From: Gammaproteobacteria bacterium | GTDB taxonomy: Bacteria; Pseudomonadota; Gammaproteobacteria; GRL18 | NCBI GenBank assembly: GCA_024511395.1 | Contig: JANELJ010000128.1 | Span: 1-6,480 of the forward strand | Length of the DNA: 6,480 bases | Direction of reading: 5' to 3' | Shown: in pieces, positions 5,625-6,480 of the stretch | Layout: every line of letters begins with the position of its first letter | Position numbering within the stretch: position 1 is the first letter of the stretch | Notes under the pieces: model-generated | Told to the model about the DNA's origin: nothing | Database searches by the model: none | What the model saw: only the letters and a program-made list of their open reading frames with translations | Position numbers and translations under genes: made by a program

Positions 5625-6038
5625 CTAGTGAGCCACCAGTTCGCGTTTCTGTTTATAAACGGTATTGTAAAGCTGGCTCATTCTTTCCAGTGCATCTATC
5701 TTGGCTTTAATGATCACCTGGTTATAGGGCTTGGACAGAAAGTCATCACCACCTACATCCACACAGCGTCTTAATGCCTGCTCATCGGTCATGGCCATCA
5801 GGAAAATAATCGGAGTGAATTTTTCCTGTGATAATACCTTTATTTTCTGGGTAGCTTCATAACCATCCATAACCGGCATCATAATGTCCATTAATACCAG
5901 ATCAGGTTCCTCCTGCTGAAAAACATCTATGGCCTCCTGACCATTTACAGCAGACACCACGGAATAGCCTTCTTTTTTAAGAATGGCAGAGAGGATCATT
6001 CTATTGCTTAATTCATCAGCAACTATCAGGATTTTCAT
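5625..6038 (-). CDS. hsbR: Receiver (REC) domain part of HsbR, degenerate
   Basis: This 137-residue piece is a response-regulator receiver domain followed by the start of a coiled linker (about 120-137). The phosphate acceptor Asp51 is present in LVLMDIMMPVMDGYE (47-61), and the conserved Lys103 in SKPYN (102-106). Two usual residues are missing: the acidic pair is Ala7-Asp8 (MKILIVADE) instead of Asp-Asp, and the conserved Thr/Ser before Ala82 is Met81 (IIFLMAMTDE). The first should weaken metal binding and the second signal relay. Translation ends at the amber codon 5625-5627. Its partner in the known pathway is HptB, encoded downstream. The start at 6038 fits the family; no strong ribosome site is visible, and hsbA ends 32 bases upstream. 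It could be an inactive receiver or a decaying one. Confidence 0.8.
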   Translation of the reverse strand: MKILIVADELSNRMILSAILKKEGYSVVSAVNGQEAIDVFQQEEPDLVLMDIMMPVMDGYEATQKIKVLSQEKFTPIIFLMAMTDEQALRRCVDVGGDDFLSKPYNQVIIKAKIDALERMSQLYNTVYKQKRELVAH

Positions 6039-6070
6039 TCAATTACTTTCATCACTTAAACTATTCTGGT

Positions 6071-6373
6071 TCAGGAAATTTCAAACAGTTTGTCAAAATT
6101 TGAAACCATTAAAATATCTTTTACTTCATTACAACAGCCTTTTAAGTGCACACTGCCCTGTTCACTTCCGGCATGTTCTCTTAACAAGAGCAGCATACCT
6201 AATGCAGAACTATCGATATATTCTGTCTGGGACATATCAATAATAAATTTCTTGCCGCTACCTGCCGGAGTATTGCGATAGGCATCTCGAAACTCTTTAT
6301 GACAACTAAAATCAAAACGACCTGCAATAGTAATATTTACAGTATCATCATTAACCTGGCTGGTAATAGGCAT
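6071..6373 (-). CDS. hsbA: STAS-domain anti-sigma factor antagonist (HsbA-like)
   Basis: This 100-residue protein is a single STAS domain like SpoIIAA and Pseudomonas HsbA. The strand VNITIAGRFDFSCH (12-25) and FIIDMSQTEYIDSSALGMLL (43-62) are typical. The regulatory serine is Ser56 in DSSALGM, the same position as the phosphorylated serine that I recall for HsbA. In that system unphosphorylated HsbA binds the anti-sigma factor FlgM and frees the flagellar sigma factor FliA, while phosphorylated HsbA binds the diguanylate cyclase HsbD and favours biofilm. It is the first clear gene of the minus-strand set hsbA-hsbR-hptB. The start at 6373 suits the family, but no ribosome site precedes it; two bases upstream a possible frame from the right edge stops, so translation may be coupled. 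Confidence 0.87.
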   Translation of the reverse strand: MPITSQVNDDTVNITIAGRFDFSCHKEFRDAYRNTPAGSGKKFIIDMSQTEYIDSSALGMLLLLREHAGSEQGSVHLKGCCNEVKDILMVSNFDKLFEIS

Positions 6374-6375
6374 AA

Positions 6376-6480
6376 CTAAAGTTTAGAGCGACAGCTCACC
6401 CTTGAGAGTCCTGTTTCGCTCATACGTTCTTTAACAATTTGTTTATAACCAGCTGTTTTGAAATTGTTTTTATAACAAAG
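6376..6480 (-). CDS. Possible 3' end of a gene entering from the right edge
   Basis: On the minus strand a frame is open from the window edge for 34 codons and stops with TAG two bases before the hsbA ATG. The deduced end is basic and hydrophilic (for example GYKQIVKERMSETGLS) and I recognise no family in it. Support is only the open frame and the tight spacing with a gene that lacks its own ribosome site. A second frame is open for 19 codons, so this stretch may equally be the non-coding leader of hsbA. Confidence 0.25.
   Translation of the reverse strand, partial: LCYKNNFKTAGYKQIVKERMSETGLSRVSCRSKL
6386..6421. repeat. Imperfect hairpin just upstream of hsbA
   Basis: GAGCGA (6386-6391) pairs with TCGCTC (6416-6421). 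The pairing continues through CAG/CTG after a two-base bulge, and an inner CTC/GAG pairing closes a short loop. It lies 13 bases before the hsbA start codon, so in the mRNA it could affect access of ribosomes. No T-run follows on the minus strand, so it is not a standard terminator. Confidence 0.4.

Larger units (their letters stand above)
4326..6038 (-). pseudogene. hsbR: hsbR: REC-PP2C-HATPase regulator interrupted by an in-frame amber codon
   Basis: Read through the amber codon, one continuous frame gives 570 codons before the final stop: receiver (1-137), amber at codon 138, a coiled linker (139-172, including KEQEVARKVFDSILNPGCL), phosphatase, then HATPase kinase. Length and domain order match Pseudomonas aeruginosa HsbR (about 570 residues from memory). 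The family usually has an uninterrupted helix at the break, where TAG-GAG could come from CAG-GAG by one base change. Two conserved receiver residues are also altered. The simplest reading is a young pseudogene. Suppression of the amber codon, a functional split, or a sequencing or assembly error remain possible. It lies between hsbA and hptB, in the order expected for this pathway. Confidence 0.7.

Noticed and set aside
5625..5627. Amber codon as evidence of pyrrolysine coding
   Set aside because: Pyrrolysine is rare in gammaproteobacteria, nothing in the window encodes its machinery, and a single Gln-to-amber change is simpler. It is kept only as a check.
5983..6281. Plus-strand frames opposite hsbA and the start of hsbR
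   Set aside because: The STAS and receiver motifs on the minus strand explain this region; the plus-strand products resemble no family.

Overview
The window looks like ordinary chromosomal DNA from a fairly AT-rich gammaproteobacterium. The support is an Escherichia-type two-domain exopolyphosphatase, a lysine/alanine-rich histone H1-like gene, and a minus-strand cluster matching the HsbA-HsbR-HptB switch known from Pseudomonas aeruginosa. Genus cannot be read from the sequence. There is no sign of phage, insertion sequence, CRISPR, tRNA or rRNA.

Left half, plus strand: a non-coding left edge with an imperfect stem-loop (6-52) and a probable extended -10 promoter lead into three genes. They encode a DUF7931 (phospholipase D-like fold) protein, an exported mini-secretin-like protein, and exopolyphosphatase Ppx. 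The ppx coding sequence contains a perfect 14-bp inverted repeat with a 4-base loop. A strong hairpin at 3207-3241 lies between the convergent ppx and histone-like genes. Its T-tract lies on the minus strand, so it best terminates the histone-like gene.

Right half, minus strand: transcription runs right to left through a STAS anti-sigma antagonist (hsbA), a REC-SpoIIE phosphatase-HATPase regulator (hsbR), and an Hpt phosphotransfer protein (hptB). After these comes the histone-like gene, which has its own near-consensus promoter. In the known pathway, hybrid sensor kinases phosphorylate HptB and HptB phosphorylates the HsbR receiver. HsbR then sets the phosphorylation state of the HsbA serine, which controls partner choice and so motility versus biofilm.

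The main anomaly is in hsbR. An in-frame amber codon (5625-5627) separates the receiver from the phosphatase/kinase part, with no frame change and no credible restart site. The receiver has also lost one residue of its acidic pair (Ala7) and its conserved Thr/Ser (Met81), while every visible catalytic motif of the phosphatase and kinase domains is intact. This suggests either decay of the phosphorelay input or an unusual split or readthrough arrangement. No clearly new system is visible; the interrupted hsbR and the ppx hairpin are the points most worth checking.
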